Origin: JBFMGS01 sp040752635
Lineage (GTDB): Bacteria > Bacillota > SHA-98 > UBA4971
Length of the DNA stretch: 5,540 nt
Direction of reading: 5' to 3'
NCBI GenBank assembly: GCA_040752635.1
Contig: JBFMGS010000099.1
Span: 1-5,540, forward strand
The translations under genes and the position numbers were made by a program. Every line of letters begins with the position of its first letter. Positions within the stretch are counted from its first letter, which is position 1. Under the pieces are notes generated by a model. The model made no database searches, was not told the origin of the DNA, and saw only the letters and a program-made list of their open reading frames with translations. Of this stretch, positions 1 to 5,195 are shown piece by piece.

Positions 1-152
1 CCAGGGAGAAGAAGCCGGTCCGCGGATGGCTTGAGAAGCAGGGGAGGTTCCGGCACCTGTTCAGGCCGGAGAACGAGCACATCCTCGAGGAGATCCAGGC
101 CGACATCGACCGAAACTGGGAGGCGCTTCTGGCGCGCTCGGGCGCGGCGTAA
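1..152 (+). CDS. porB: Pyruvate/2-oxoacid:ferredoxin oxidoreductase beta subunit, C-terminal end (partial)
   Basis: An open frame enters from the left edge (codons in phase from position 3) and ends at TAA 150-152, giving 50 residues. The tail has a KPVRGWLEKQGRFRHLF stretch followed by a charged helix (PENEHILEEIQ, then DRNWEALLAR). This matches my memory of the C-termini of beta subunits of pyruvate:ferredoxin oxidoreductase, where a 'PVxxWLxxQGRFxHL' segment precedes a final helix of the 'IQxxVDxxW' kind. In that family the beta subunit binds thiamine diphosphate and an iron-sulfur cluster and works in the cytoplasm with alpha, gamma and delta subunits to interconvert pyruvate with acetyl-CoA, CO2 and reduced ferredoxin. 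The catalytic part lies outside the window, so the substrate (pyruvate or another 2-oxoacid) cannot be decided. No intrinsic terminator is visible between this stop and the serS promoter, so some read-through into the T-box leader is possible. Confidence 0.62.
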   Translation, partial: REKKPVRGWLEKQGRFRHLFRPENEHILEEIQADIDRNWEALLARSGAA

Positions 153-177
153 GGCGGCCTGAGAGTAGGGAGGGGTA

Positions 178-206
178 TTGTGCCCGGATGCTCCTGGTGG
201 TATAAT
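178..206 (+). promoter_or_regulatory. Sigma-A-type promoter of the serS T-box transcript
   Basis: A perfect -10 box TATAAT (201-206) lies 17 bp from a -35-like TTGTGC (178-183; the TTG core matches). Transcription should start near 212-214. The first transcribed bases form a small hairpin (AAG-CCAAA at 213-220 against TTTGGTCTT at 227-235, one bulge) just before the T-box proper. The position, about 30 bp upstream of T-box stem I, supports the call. Confidence 0.8.
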
Positions 207-234
207 AAGCGCAAGCCAAAACCAGCTTTGGTCT

Positions 235-524
235 TAGAGCGATGAAGAGGACGAGTAAGCCGCGGCCCCGATGCCGAAGAGAGCCGGGTGCGGTGGGAAC
301 CGGTGCGCGGGCGGGCTAAAATCCACCTCGGAGCTGCAGGTTGAAAGGCATCGCGCGGGCGACGCCCGCGGAAGCCGAGTATGCCTCGCCGGGTTAGCCC
401 GTTAGCGCATGTAGAGGGGTCCGGAGGAGCGCGAGTGTGCCCTTCGGTCAATTAGGGTGGCAACGCGGGAGTATGCCTCTCGTCCCTTGGGATCGGCCCC
501 AAGGGGCGGGGGGTTTTCTCTTTT
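235..524 (+). promoter_or_regulatory. Serine-specific T-box riboswitch (transcriptional) upstream of serS
   Basis: This leader senses the charging state of tRNA-Ser and lets RNA polymerase continue into serS only when uncharged tRNA is bound. Stem I is closed by GCGATG 239-244 with CATCGC 349-354 and GAGG 247-250 with CCTC 326-329. It carries the usual AGTA motif (254-257) and distal AGAGAG and GGTGGGAACC segments. The specifier codon is TCC at 322-324, followed by the expected purine, so the family rule predicts tRNA-Ser(GGA) as ligand. A GC hairpin follows stem I (355-360 with 364-369). The T-box core AGGGTGGCAACGCGG is at 454-468. Its UGGC would pair with the G73-CCA end of tRNA-Ser, and both Ser tRNAs in this window have G73. 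The antiterminator pairs AGGG 454-457 with CCCT 484-487 and GCG 465-467 with CGT 481-483, around a seven-base bulge. It therefore competes with the 5' arm of the terminator at 476-513. Exact outer limits are approximate. Confidence 0.95.
476..524 (+). terminator. Intrinsic terminator of the T-box
   Basis: Positions 476-491 pair with 498-513 over 16 consecutive base pairs (three G-U) around the six-base loop ATCGGC, followed by TTTTCTCTTTT (514-524). The 5' arm contains CGTCCCT (481-487), which is also needed for the antiterminator, so the two structures are mutually exclusive. This is the default off state when serine is plentiful and tRNA-Ser is charged. Confidence 0.93.
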
Positions 525-640
525 GCGCACGTATACGTGCTCTTTACCCGCACACATGTGGGCCCACGTAGACGCGACTCACGTGGGAGGCAGCTTGCGG
601 GAGAGGCAGCCTATATTGGTAGTCCAGTATCAGAAGTAAC
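525..640 (+). other. Palindrome-rich spacer between T-box terminator and serS
   Basis: This 116-base untranslated stretch contains a perfect 14-base palindrome GCACGTATACGTGC (527-540), the 8-base palindrome CACATGTG (553-560), and a perfect 7-bp inverted repeat CCCACGT (563-569) with ACGTGGG (581-587) around 11 bases. GAGGCAGC is directly repeated at 587-594 and 603-610. None of these has a following T-run, so they are not obvious terminators. They would lie in the 5' UTR of the read-through serS mRNA and could be RNA hairpins or DNA operators. No second promoter with good spacing is visible. Confidence 0.55.
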
Positions 641-652
641 GGAGGGATAGCT

Positions 653-1939
653 ATGTTGGACATCAGGTTCATCAGGCAGAACCCTGAGGTTGTGAGAGAA
701 AGCCTTGCGCGGCGCGGGGAGAGCGACGCCATCCTCGACGAGGTGCTGCAGGTGGACGAGGAGAGGCGCAAGCTCATCTACGAAGTCGAACAGCTCAAGA
801 AGCGGCGCAACGAGGTGTCAGAAGAGGTAGCCCGCATGAAGAAGGACGGGCGGGATGCGGCCGGGGCCATCCTCGAGATGCGCGAAGTGTCAGCGAGGAT
901 AAAGGAGATGGACGAGAGCGTCCGTGGGCTTGATGGGAAGCTCAACGGGCTTCTGCTCTCGATCCCGAACATTCCCCATCCGACGGTGCCGTTCGGGAAA
1001 GACGAATCCGAGAACGTGGAAGTTCGAAGGTGGGGGAGGCCGAGGGAGTTCGAGTTCGAGCCCAGGCCCCACTGGGATATAGGCGTGAACCTGGGCATCC
1101 TGGATTTCGAGCGCGCTGCTAAGATAACCGGCGCAAGGTTCACAGTGTTCCGGGGCGCGGGCGCGCGGCTCGTGCGGGCGCTCACCGCCTTCATGATAGA
1201 CCTCCACACCGGGGAGCACGGCTATACCGAGATCTACCCGCCGTTCCTGGTGAACCGCGACAGCATGATAGGGACGGGGCAGTTGCCGAAGTTCGCGGAG
1301 GACATGTTCCGCTGCGAAGGCACCGACTACTACCTCGTCCCCACCGCTGAGGTACCCGTCACAAACCTCTACCGTGGCGAGATCCTGGAGGCAGACCAGC
1401 TTCCTATATACCATGTGGCCTACACGGCATGTTTTCGCGCCGAGGCGGGATCTGCAGGCCGCGACACCCGGGGGCTCGTGAGGCAGCACGAGTTCGATAA
1501 GGTCGAGCTTGTGAAGTTCGTAAAGCCTGAGACGTCCTACGATGAGCTGGAAAAGCTGGTGGGAGACGCTGAGGATGTGCTACAGCGCCTGGAGCTGCCA
1601 TACCGGATCGTCATGATGTGCACCGGCGACGTCGGGTTCGCCGCGGCGAAGAAGTACGACCCGGAGGTATGGATGCCAAGCTACGCAAGGTATGTCGAGA
1701 TCTCGTCGTGCAGCAACTTTGAGGCGTTCCAGGCGAGGCGGGCCGAGATCAGGTACCGGCCGACCCCGGGCGCTAAGCCTGAATACGTGCACACGCTGAA
1801 CGGATCTGGCCTCGCAGTCGGTCGCACTTTCGCTGCGATCCTGGAGAACTACCAGGAGGCTGACGGCTCCGTGACAATTCCGGAAGCCCTGCGGCCATAC
1901 ATGGGCGGGCTCGAGCGGATTACCTTCTCTACTTCTTAG
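653..1939 (+). CDS. serS: Seryl-tRNA synthetase
   Basis: This cytoplasmic class II aminoacyl-tRNA synthetase joins serine to tRNA-Ser with ATP, and in the family it can also charge tRNA-Sec. The 428-residue product has the usual bacterial length. Residues 1 to about 110 form the N-terminal domain, with a highly charged heptad-rich antiparallel coiled coil (about 30-100) that in the family grips the long variable arm of tRNA-Ser. The catalytic core follows. Motif 1 lies around 185-200, with the YPP (195-197) expected in this family. The serine-binding TAE is at 231-233. Motif 2 starts with FRAE (261-264) and continues through GRDTRGLVRQHEFDKVE (to 285). Motif 3 is NGSGLAVGR (383-391), ending in the conserved arginine. 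No key residue appears to be missing. The ATG is chosen because GGAGGG at 641-646 sits at normal spacing and MLDIRFIRQNPE is the typical family N-terminus. Expression is controlled by the serine T-box upstream. Codon use and GC content resemble the surroundings. Confidence 0.98.
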   Translation: MLDIRFIRQNPEVVRESLARRGESDAILDEVLQVDEERRKLIYEVEQLKKRRNEVSEEVARMKKDGRDAAGAILEMREVSARIKEMDESVRGLDGKLNGLLLSIPNIPHPTVPFGKDESENVEVRRWGRPREFEFEPRPHWDIGVNLGILDFERAAKITGARFTVFRGAGARLVRALTAFMIDLHTGEHGYTEIYPPFLVNRDSMIGTGQLPKFAEDMFRCEGTDYYLVPTAEVPVTNLYRGEILEADQLPIYHVAYTACFRAEAGSAGRDTRGLVRQHEFDKVELVKFVKPETSYDELEKLVGDAEDVLQRLELPYRIVMMCTGDVGFAAAKKYDPEVWMPSYARYVEISSCSNFEAFQARRAEIRYRPTPGAKPEYVHTLNGSGLAVGRTFAAILENYQEADGSVTIPEALRPYMGGLERITFSTS

Positions 1940-1954
1940 CACGCGGACTCCGCA

Positions 1955-2027
1955 GGGGTTGCCGGTGTTGCATCCGAGGGGTACCAACCGAGCCTCGGTC
2001 ACCCCTCCTGCAACCCCCGGTGGCCCC
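1955..2027. repeat. Nested long hairpin after serS
   Basis: Four stacked stems can be drawn by eye. 1955-1965 pairs with 2017-2027 (11 bp, three G-U on the plus strand). 1967-1972 (GTTGCA) pairs with 2009-2014 (TGCAAC). 1976-1982 (GAGGGGT) pairs with 2001-2007 (ACCCCTC). 1987-1991 (ACCGA) pairs with 1995-1999 (TCGGT) around a three-base loop. It begins 16 bases after the serS stop. No T-run follows on either strand, so it is not a canonical intrinsic terminator. It could stabilise the serS 3' end, act as a non-canonical terminator, or be part of a small palindromic element. Confidence 0.6.
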
Positions 2028-2180
2028 GCAAACCCCACCTCGCGGTTATGGGTCGGACCAGCCAGCGAGCCTTCGGAAGATGGAGAGGACGCTCGGTTCA
2101 CTGTATGGCGGCCTCTGGGGCGGCCGAGTAACGGCCTTGTGTCCCGGCGCAGCGCGTCCGGTGCTGCATCCGGTCGTGTT
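2028..2180. other. Non-coding stretch with no identified function
   Basis: Together with the preceding hairpin and the following promoter, this forms the 304-base gap between serS and tRNA-Ser(UGA). I see no gene with a ribosome binding site. The only notable item is CCGGTGCTGCATCCG (2158-2172), which matches 1962-1976 in 14 of 15 bases. Short local stems exist (CGAGC near 2064 with GCTCG near 2091; GGCC repeats around 2122-2136) but do not match a known RNA family that I recognise. Confidence 0.4.
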
Positions 2181-2182
2181 CC

Positions 2183-2211
2183 TTGCTTGCATGTGCAGGG
2201 CGTGGTATAAT
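2183..2211 (+). promoter_or_regulatory. Promoter of tRNA-Ser(UGA)
   Basis: A -35-like TTGCTT (2183-2188), a 17-bp spacer and a perfect TATAAT (2206-2211) lie 32 bp upstream of the mature tRNA 5' end. The predicted start is near 2217-2218, giving a leader of about 26 bases. Spacing and position are close to ideal for a sigma-A promoter. Confidence 0.85.
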
Positions 2212-2217
2212 TGCGAT

Positions 2218-2239
2218 GCCGGGATGGCCCGGCGGTTTT
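2218..2239 (+). other. Terminator-like hairpin in the tRNA-Ser(UGA) leader
   Basis: GCCGGG (2218-2223) pairs perfectly with CCCGGC (2228-2233) around ATGG, followed by GG and TTTT (2236-2239). The stem begins almost exactly at the predicted transcription start and ends just before the tRNA acceptor stem. The T-run is short and separated by two G residues, so full termination is unlikely. It may instead cap the precursor 5' end or guide RNase P processing. Confidence 0.6.
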
Positions 2240-2243
2240 GCGC

Positions 2244-2336
2244 GGAGGAGTGCCCGAGATGGCTTAAGGGAGCGGTCTTGAAAATCGCCAGGGTCCTTAA
2301 GGGCCCTCGTGGGTTCGAATCCCACCTCCTCCGCCA
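2244..2336 (+). tRNA. tRNA-Ser(UGA), CCA encoded
   Basis: This is a class II tRNA with a long variable arm. The acceptor stem GGAGGAG (2244-2250) pairs with CTCCTCC (2326-2332). G73 is at 2333 and CCA at 2334-2336 is encoded. The anticodon stem is 2272-2276 with 2284-2288, and the loop CTTGAAA gives anticodon TGA (2279-2281), reading UCA and, by wobble, other UCN codons. The T arm is GTGGG 2309-2313, loop TTCGAAT, CCCAC 2321-2325. The long variable arm is an identity element for SerS, encoded just upstream. It has its own promoter and is probably transcribed alone, though no classic terminator follows closely. Confidence 0.97.
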
Positions 2337-2665
2337 TTGCGTTTGCCCCGCTGCAGTCTTCAGGTGTTGCCGGCCGCTGGCGGCCTCGCCAATCCGCGGC
2401 TCATTCTCCTGCACGAACGTACTGAAATCGTCCTGCCATATCCCATGCCGCCCTGCCGACCGCCCTGCTGGCGCCTTTTCGCCCGGAGCCCCGTTCATCC
2501 AAGTGCAGCTTGTATGGCCGCGAAACCCCTGGCAAGCTGGGTCAACTCGATTGTTCTACAGGACGGGGATCGCCCGGTCTTAGGCCTGACTCAGGCGTCG
2601 CGGATTGTCGCGGATTGCTGGTAAAGCGGGCAGTTCCTCCCTGAGCACAGCGAAGGAAGGAGTAG
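2337..2665. other. Intergenic region without a convincing gene
   Basis: No frame here has a credible ribosome binding site or recognisable protein content; the longer open frames run through the tRNA. Visible structures are a GC hairpin directly after the tRNA (GGCCG 2372-2376 with CGGCC 2381-2385), an interrupted palindrome GCCTGACTCAGGC (2584-2596), and a perfect tandem duplication of GTCGCGGATT (2597-2606 and 2607-2616). A 7-of-8 bp inverted repeat lies at about 2634-2661, just past the 3' end of the minus-strand UPF0756 gene. None has a T-run, so terminators for the tRNA and for the UPF0756 gene are not clear. Confidence 0.5.
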
Positions 2666-3112
2666 TTAGCCGCACCTGAAAAGCCGGATGAGCAGAGCAG
2701 TGATACCCGCAGCCGCAAGGGGTCCTACCGGGATGCCGCGGAGGAGACACACGCCGATGATTGTGCCGATCAGAATGCCGGCGATGATGTCCGGGCGCGC
2801 CCGCAGGAGTTCCACGCCCTTGCCGTTAACATACGTTGCCGCCGCACCTCCGATAATGGCCAGGACCCCGGGCCAGGTGCAGAAAGCATTCACTACTTGC
2901 TCCAGGCCGATGTGTTTCGTGACGAACGGCGTCAGGACGGCGATCGTAAGCAGGATCAACCCCATCTGGAGTGCTCGCTGTTCCAGAAACGCGACCAGCG
3001 GCGTAAATCCTATTGCCTCCACGAAGAGCAGCGCAGCCGCGGCGCCCGCGATGAGCGGGTTGCTAAAGAGGAATCCCACGGCCAGGATGATCAGAAGCGG
3101 GAGGCTGCCCAC
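2666..3112 (-). CDS. UPF0756 (DUF441) family integral membrane protein
   Basis: The product is a 148-residue, very hydrophobic protein of the UPF0756/DUF441 family (YeaL-like), which has no established function to my knowledge. Family-like features are an N-terminal hydrophobic segment with 'GFLFSNPLI' (about 5-30), a segment around LEQRALQMGLILLTIAVLTPF (43-63), a TWPGVLAIIGG segment (79-89), a GKGVELLRARP loop (97-107), and the characteristic end IIAGILIGTIIGVCLLRGIPVGP (109-131). Four to five membrane helices are likely in the cytoplasmic membrane. I chose GTG 3112-3110 because AGGGGG lies 10 bases upstream and the family is about 150 residues long. An ATG at 3205 would add 31 charged, unfamily-like residues. 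The gene stands alone on the minus strand, converging on tRNA-Ser(UGA) and diverging from the MFS gene. No clear promoter could be assigned. Family membership is solid; the role is unknown. Confidence 0.87.
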   Translation of the reverse strand: MGSLPLLIILAVGFLFSNPLIAGAAAALLFVEAIGFTPLVAFLEQRALQMGLILLTIAVLTPFVTKHIGLEQVVNAFCTWPGVLAIIGGAAATYVNGKGVELLRARPDIIAGILIGTIIGVCLLRGIPVGPLAAAGITALLIRLFRCG

Positions 3113-3232
3113 TTCGAGACTGCCCCCTCTCGCACGATGTTTACCCCTCGTGACATATCTATTGAGGTGGCTTGTGGAACAGACCGCTAGAGTTTGGAGG
3201 AACACTCAGGATAGCAGCTACTGCAAAACCTG

Positions 3233-3296
3233 ACCCGTGCCTGCACGCTGCGCTTGCATGCGCAGGTCTCGCGCCTGTGCATATCGGGGGACGGGT
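3233..3296. repeat. Nested inverted repeats in the divergent region
   Basis: Three nested perfect arms can be seen: ACCCGT 3233-3238 with ACGGGT 3291-3296, TGCAC 3242-3246 with GTGCA 3277-3281, and CTGCGC 3248-3253 with GCGCAG 3260-3265. The internal loops are asymmetric (9 bases unpaired at 3282-3290 against 3 at 3239-3241). It sits about 120-185 bp upstream of the UPF0756 start codon. No T-run follows. It could be a DNA-level operator or an RNA structure; the evidence is only the pairing. Confidence 0.4.
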
Positions 3297-3572
3297 TAGC
3301 GAAGACTAAGCGCGCACCCAGGAAGACCAAACTCGTTCCCAATAGGTGGCACTTTCTCTTGATGATCTGCTTGACTCGGTTGCCAGAGCGCCTTCAGCTC
3401 TCTTCGGCGTACGAGCCCCGCCCGGGTCGCTCGTGCCGCATCCGGCGTTTGCGCTCGGAGGAGGACTGGCGTCGTGTCTGGTGCAAGCATCGCTATTCCG
3501 AATGATGCTCGCGTTGTTAGTATCAGTGTCGTCAGGTGCGACCTTCCGTCACGGGCGACCCGAAGATTCCCG

Positions 3573-3602
3573 GGCGAACCGAGGTTGCCGGCACGGTTCG
3601 CC
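3573..3602. promoter_or_regulatory. 9-bp inverted repeat upstream of the MFS gene, candidate operator or leader hairpin
   Basis: GGCGAACCG (3573-3581) and CGGTTCGCC (3594-3602) are perfect inverted arms separated by 12 bases, ending 35 bp before the GTG start and 19 bp before the AGGGGG ribosome binding site. Such dyads upstream of drug-efflux transporters are often repressor sites in TetR or MarR systems, but no regulator gene is in the window. An RNA hairpin in the 5' UTR is equally possible. Confidence 0.45.
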
Positions 3603-3637
3603 ATTAGGAGGGTCCTGACACAGGGGGCTGACGGCCT

Positions 3638-4885
3638 GTGAAGCCCAAGACCATCCTGCCTTTCGCCGTCCTTAGCACCGTGCCATTCATTATGGTACTG
3701 GGCAACTCCATGCTAATCCCGGTTTTGCCGAAGATAAGGTCGGTCCTGAATCTCACCCAACCCCAGACGGGCTTTCTGATTACCGCTTTCTCGGTCCCAG
3801 CGGGGCTTGTCATCGTTTTTGTGGGGATCCTTTCCGACCGGACCGGGCGCAAGAACGTCATCTCGCCCAGCCTCATAGTCTACGGCCTTGGAGGCGCGGG
3901 AGCGGCCCTGGCTGCGGTATTCCTCAAACGCCCGTACGCGCCCATCCTGGCGGCCAGGGTGGTTCAGGGTATCGGCGCGGCAGGCACGGCCCCCATTGCC
4001 ATGGCGCTGGCCGGGGATATGTTTCAGTCGCAAGAGAGAAGCAAAGCGCTTGGCATACTTGAAGCATCCAACGGGCTCGGGAAGGTCTTGAGCCCTGTAC
4101 TCGGCGCCGGCGCGGCGCTACTTGCCTGGTGGGCACCGTTTGTGCTGTATGCAGCCCTCTCCATCCCGGCGGCTATCGGTGTTTGGGTGCTGAGCCCTGA
4201 GCCAAAGAAAAAGAAGAAGGGACAGCAAACCCCGACGCGTGATTATTTCGCCGATCTTGGCAAAGTGCTGAAGGCAAAGGGCTGGTCTCTAGTCGCCTGC
4301 TACCTCGCGGGAGCAGTGGTTCTCTTCGTCCTTTTTGGGGTGCTCTTCTATTTCTCCGATCTCCTCGAGGGACGGTTCAAGGTAGGCGGAGTCCTCAAAG
4401 GAGTTCTGATTGCCTTCCCGATACTGGTTATGGCCGCGACCTCCTTCTTAACCGGGTTGTTCATGCAGAAGCACAGGACCGTGCTCAAGACGGCCACCTG
4501 GGTCGGCCTTGCCATCATCTCAGGGGCACTGGCGGCTTTGGCGGTTCTACAAGGTCCTCTCTGGCTCGGAGTGTTCACGGTCCTGGTCGGCCTGGGCAGC
4601 GGATTCGTCCTGCCTTCACTCAACACCATGGTGACGAGCGCGGCCAGCGGACGGACCCGCGGGATGGTTACTTCCGTATACGGCGCGGTGCGCTTCTTCG
4701 GCGTGGCGACAGGACCGCCTGCGTTCGGGTGGCTCATGGACAAGGGGCGCGTTGCGGTCTTTGTGCCCCCGGCAGTGGTGGCGGGCGCTGCCGCCCTCTT
4801 CGTGCTCTTGGTGTTGAACCAAAAGCTCTTGAGTCCGCCGAATGGGGCGGGAAACTCCCAAGACGGGGGCGGCGACCTGATGTAA
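3638..4885 (+). CDS. Major facilitator superfamily transporter, DHA1-type (12-TM) efflux protein
   Basis: The product is a 415-residue integral membrane protein with a 12-helix MFS pattern in two halves, joined by a central basic cytoplasmic loop (KKKKK 190-194, followed by a polar stretch to about 212). Motif A is GILSDRTGRK (63-72) between helices 2 and 3. RVVQG (107-111) is a motif-B-like segment in helix 4. The helix 5 antiporter-type motif C region runs through GLGKVLSPVLGAG (146-158). In the second half, GRTRGMVTSVYGAVRFFG (338-355) plays the corresponding role. In this family these motifs mark proton-coupled export of small molecules. The N-terminal half, especially the GAAGTAPIAMALAGD (113-127) and ALGILEASNGLGKV (137-150) segments, resembles Bacillus YmfD-like exporters (proposed bacillibactin exporters) as I remember them, but the substrate cannot be read from sequence. 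GTG 3638 is the first start after an in-frame TGA at 3629, with AGGGGG (3622-3627) 10 bases upstream. The polar tail of about 18 residues is cytoplasmic. It appears monocistronic. Confidence 0.93.
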   Translation: MKPKTILPFAVLSTVPFIMVLGNSMLIPVLPKIRSVLNLTQPQTGFLITAFSVPAGLVIVFVGILSDRTGRKNVISPSLIVYGLGGAGAALAAVFLKRPYAPILAARVVQGIGAAGTAPIAMALAGDMFQSQERSKALGILEASNGLGKVLSPVLGAGAALLAWWAPFVLYAALSIPAAIGVWVLSPEPKKKKKGQQTPTRDYFADLGKVLKAKGWSLVACYLAGAVVLFVLFGVLFYFSDLLEGRFKVGGVLKGVLIAFPILVMAATSFLTGLFMQKHRTVLKTATWVGLAIISGALAALAVLQGPLWLGVFTVLVGLGSGFVLPSLNTMVTSAASGRTRGMVTSVYGAVRFFGVATGPPAFGWLMDKGRVAVFVPPAVVAGAAALFVLLVLNQKLLSPPNGAGNSQDGGGDLM

Positions 4886-4954
4886 TCTAAGCGAGCGTTG
4901 AGTGCTGCATATCTTTCCTCCTGCGACTCAGCTCGTGTGAGCTCCCGCGGCGCG

Positions 4955-5070
4955 ATTATAGATGGCCAACCTAGAACTTAACCGAGTGTGCGGCTACATA
5001 GGTGCGTAATCGGACCCGCCGTGCCCTATAGCCGCCTGACGGTTTAGGTTCGAGGTTGGGTATCTATAGT
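4955..5070. repeat. 116-nt imperfect palindrome (candidate structured RNA or small palindromic element)
   Basis: The outer arms 4955-4981 and 5044-5070 face each other at 27 consecutive positions, of which 25 pair (three as G-U), with mismatches only at 4965/5060 and 4973/5052. After a one-base bulge (5043), 4982-4984 pairs with 5040-5042. Past a small internal loop, GCGGCTA 4990-4996 pairs perfectly with TAGCCGC 5029-5035. A two-base bulge follows, then TAGG 4999-5002 with CCTA 5025-5028, and an apical CGG/CCG stem (5011-5013 with 5019-5021). There is no open reading frame and no T-run after it. It lies 70 bases downstream of the MFS stop and about 50 bases upstream of the tRNA-Ser(GCU) promoter. 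No target-site duplication is evident at the edges. Confidence 0.7.
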
Positions 5071-5116
5071 ATCAATCCGGTGCCCAAAAAGACGCTATCT
5101 TCCAGCCAGCCGGGCC

Positions 5117-5145
5117 TTGCCCGCGGCCGCCAAATATGCTATAGT
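5117..5145 (+). promoter_or_regulatory. Promoter of tRNA-Ser(GCU)
   Basis: TTGCCC (5117-5122) and TATAGT (5140-5145) are separated by 17 bp. The start would be near 5151-5152, giving a leader of about 45 bases before the mature tRNA 5' end at 5196. The layout resembles the promoter of the other tRNA-Ser gene. Confidence 0.75.
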
Positions 5146-5195
5146 AACAGGTGCCAGGGTGTGATCGGACCAACACGAGTCTGATTGTCTCAAGC

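Larger units (their letters stand above)
3113..3637. other. Divergent intergenic region between UPF0756 and MFS genes
   Basis: This 525-base gap has frames open for 80-100 codons on both strands (for example 3346-3618 plus and 3604-3296 minus). They overlap each other, lack good ribosome binding sites and resemble no protein I know, so I do not call them. It holds two notable structures: nested inverted repeats at 3233-3296 and a 9-bp inverted repeat at 3573-3602 near the MFS start. Promoters for the two flanking genes must lie here, but no hexamer pair is convincing. Confidence 0.5.

Noticed and set aside
2040..2180. Possible known small RNA (SRP RNA, 6S-like) between serS and tRNA-Ser(UGA)
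   Set aside because: The conserved SRP core (GGAAGCAGC-type) and a 6S-type long hairpin with central bubble are not present, and there is no promoter at its start.
2098..2337. Minus-strand open frame of 79 codons with a 'GFEPTRALKDPG' start
   Set aside because: It is the complement of tRNA-Ser(UGA). The GFEPTR string is the well-known false translation of a class II tRNA T-arm and acceptor, as is the matching frame at 2046-2498.
2020..2583. Plus-strand frame of 187 codons
   Set aside because: It runs straight through the tRNA-Ser(UGA) promoter and gene, so it cannot be a real protein gene.
3113..3205. Longer start (ATG at 3205) for the UPF0756 protein
   Set aside because: The extra 31 residues are polar and unlike the family N-terminus, while GTG 3112 has a good AGGGGG site and gives the usual family length.
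3296..3618. Overlapping open frames of 90-102 codons on both strands upstream of the MFS gene
   Set aside because: They have no clear ribosome binding site, are arginine-rich or compositionally odd as expected from GC-rich non-coding DNA, and resemble no family I know. A conserved homologue in another genome would change this.
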